Below, one piece after another: positions 7,028-7,716 of a stretch of DNA of 7,716 bases (positions are counted from its first letter, which is position 1; each line of letters opens with the position of its first letter). The DNA comes from Bacteroidota bacterium (GTDB lineage Bacteria; Bacteroidota; Bacteroidia; J057). The position numbers and the translations under genes are program-made. The DNA lies in the NCBI GenBank assembly GCA_004292985.1, contig RDXT01000614.1, positions 1 through 7,716 on the forward strand, given 5' to 3'. The notes beneath the pieces were generated by a model. It made no database searches. It was not told the DNA's origin and was given only the letters and a program-made list of their open reading frames with translations.

Positions 7028-7558
7028 ATGAAAAACTACCCGCGTTTTGTCCTGCTACTTTCCCTGCTGCTGCTCGCTATGAGTGCTTTTGCGCAGAATG
7101 GCTCTTTTTATGTGAAGATTAAGTCTGCCAAGCAGGGAGATATCACCGGAGACGTGATTGAAAAAGGCAAAGAGGGTCAGATCAAAGCCCTCACGTATTC
7201 ACATGAGATTCTGTCGCCGAGAGATGCTGCCTCAGGGCTGGCAAGCGGAAAGCGTCAGCACAAACCCTTTGTCATCACAAAAGAACTCGACAAAGCCAGC
7301 ACCAAACTGGCTACGGCCCTGGTGAACAATGAAAACCTGACGGAGGTCACCCTCTATTACTACCGTGTTTCACGAGCGGCAGGAGCTACCGGAATGATGC
7401 CCCTGTTTTTCACCGTAAAACTTACCAACGCTTCGGTCGTCAGCATTAAAACAAGCGTAAACGCAGCCGGAACGCCGGTAGAAGAAATTCAGTTTACCTA
7501 TCAGAAAATCACCTGGACCTATGCAGATGGTAACCTCATTGCAGAGGACAACTGGTAA
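7028..7558 (+). CDS. hcp: Hcp-family (T6SS tube-like) protein with a Sec signal peptide
   Basis: Hcp normally forms hexameric rings that stack into the inner tube of type VI secretion systems in the cytoplasm. Residues 23-176 fit the Hcp family (PF05638 type) throughout: FYVKIKSAKQGDI at the start, ASGLASGKRQHKPF at 68-81, then ITKELDKAS, a LTEVTLYYYRV strand, FTVKLTNASVVSIK, EEIQFTYQKITWTY and a terminal EDNW. The mature length of about 154 residues is normal for Hcp. Unlike canonical Hcp, residues 1-22 form a textbook signal peptide: K2 and R6, a run of leucines, and cleavage after AFA. Export to the periplasm or beyond is therefore inferred. It begins 21 bases after malQ, so cotranscription is possible, and is followed by an osmC-like gene. 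No TssB/C, VgrG or other type VI gene is visible. The family call is strong; its role as a secretion tube is unproven and, given the signal peptide, doubtful. Confidence 0.87.
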   Translation: MKNYPRFVLLLSLLLLAMSAFAQNGSFYVKIKSAKQGDITGDVIEKGKEGQIKALTYSHEILSPRDAASGLASGKRQHKPFVITKELDKASTKLATALVNNENLTEVTLYYYRVSRAAGATGMMPLFFTVKLTNASVVSIKTSVNAAGTPVEEIQFTYQKITWTYADGNLIAEDNW

Positions 7559-7572
7559 GCATTTCACAAACA

Positions 7573-7597
7573 TTCCTCCTGCCGAGGGGTTAGTTTT
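7573..7597 (+). terminator. Weak possible intrinsic terminator after the Hcp-like gene
   Basis: The RNA would pair UUCCUC with GAGGGG (four Watson-Crick pairs plus two G-U) around a 5-base CUGCC loop, followed by UUAGUUUU. It starts 14 bases after the hcp stop codon and would separate hcp from the osmC-like gene. The stem is short and the U tract is interrupted, so it may be inefficient or not real. Confidence 0.28.
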
Positions 7598-7627
7598 ACA
7601 GGTATTCACCTCAACCCACCCAACAAA

Positions 7628-7716
7628 ATGAAACGTATTGCAGATGCTCACTGGACAGGTTCGGCCAAAGAAGGAAAAGGCCATCTCAGCACCCAAAGCA
7701 CGGTACTGAGCCAGAC
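7628..7716 (+). CDS. OsmC-family protein, N-terminal fragment (runs off the window)
   Basis: The first 29 codons from the ATG at 7628 read MKRIADAHWTGSAKEGKG, then LSTQSTVLSQ. This fits the N-terminus of the OsmC subfamily, cysteine-based peroxidases that reduce organic hydroperoxides in the cytoplasm; the pattern of a tryptophan-glycine pair, KEGKG and STQS before the first long strand is characteristic. The two catalytic cysteines would lie beyond the right edge, so peroxidase activity cannot be checked here. No Shine-Dalgarno sequence precedes the start, like most genes in this window. A TAGTTTTA at 7591-7598 is one base from the TAnnTTTG promoter element, which would give the gene its own promoter, but no matching -33 TTG is seen. 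The family call is fairly confident despite the short fragment. Confidence 0.75.
   Translation, partial: MKRIADAHWTGSAKEGKGHLSTQSTVLSQ

Overview
The window looks like chromosomal DNA from a member of the phylum Bacteroidota. Four things point there: an LptD of the long Bacteroidota type beside a divergent Amidase_3 gene, a DPE2-like 4-alpha-glucanotransferase with tandem starch-binding modules, start codons mostly without Shine-Dalgarno sequences, and a perfect TAnnTTTG promoter element in front of lptD. Base composition is moderately GC-rich by eye. I cannot name a genus. No tRNA, rRNA, CRISPR array, insertion sequence or attachment site was seen.

Layout from left to right. (1) The C-terminal 192 codons of the ribosome-assembly GTPase Der, cut by the left edge. 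(2) Convergent with it, a secreted zinc N-acetylmuramoyl-L-alanine amidase on the minus strand; the two stop codons are 6 bases apart. (3) Divergent from the amidase across about 68 bases, a complete LptD, the outer-membrane lipopolysaccharide translocon, which apparently starts at TTG. (4) A 95-base gap holding a LacI/cre-like pseudo-palindrome directly after the lptD stop and a second, perfect inverted repeat just before the next start. (5) A 909-residue GH77 glucanotransferase (malQ/DPE2-like). (6) Only 21 bases later, a short gene for an Hcp-family (type VI secretion tube) protein that carries a clear Sec signal peptide. (7) The first 29 codons of an OsmC-family protein, cut by the right edge.

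Amidase and LptD form an envelope-biogenesis pair that may share a control region. MalQ would process maltose and malto-oligosaccharides against glycogen-like acceptors, and the operator-like site upstream suggests carbohydrate-responsive control. The Hcp-like protein is the oddest item: it keeps the sequence hallmarks of the contractile-tube protein but is built for export to the periplasm, and no other type VI gene is visible. Most of the rest is ordinary core-genome content; I do not see convincing evidence of a wholly new multi-gene system.
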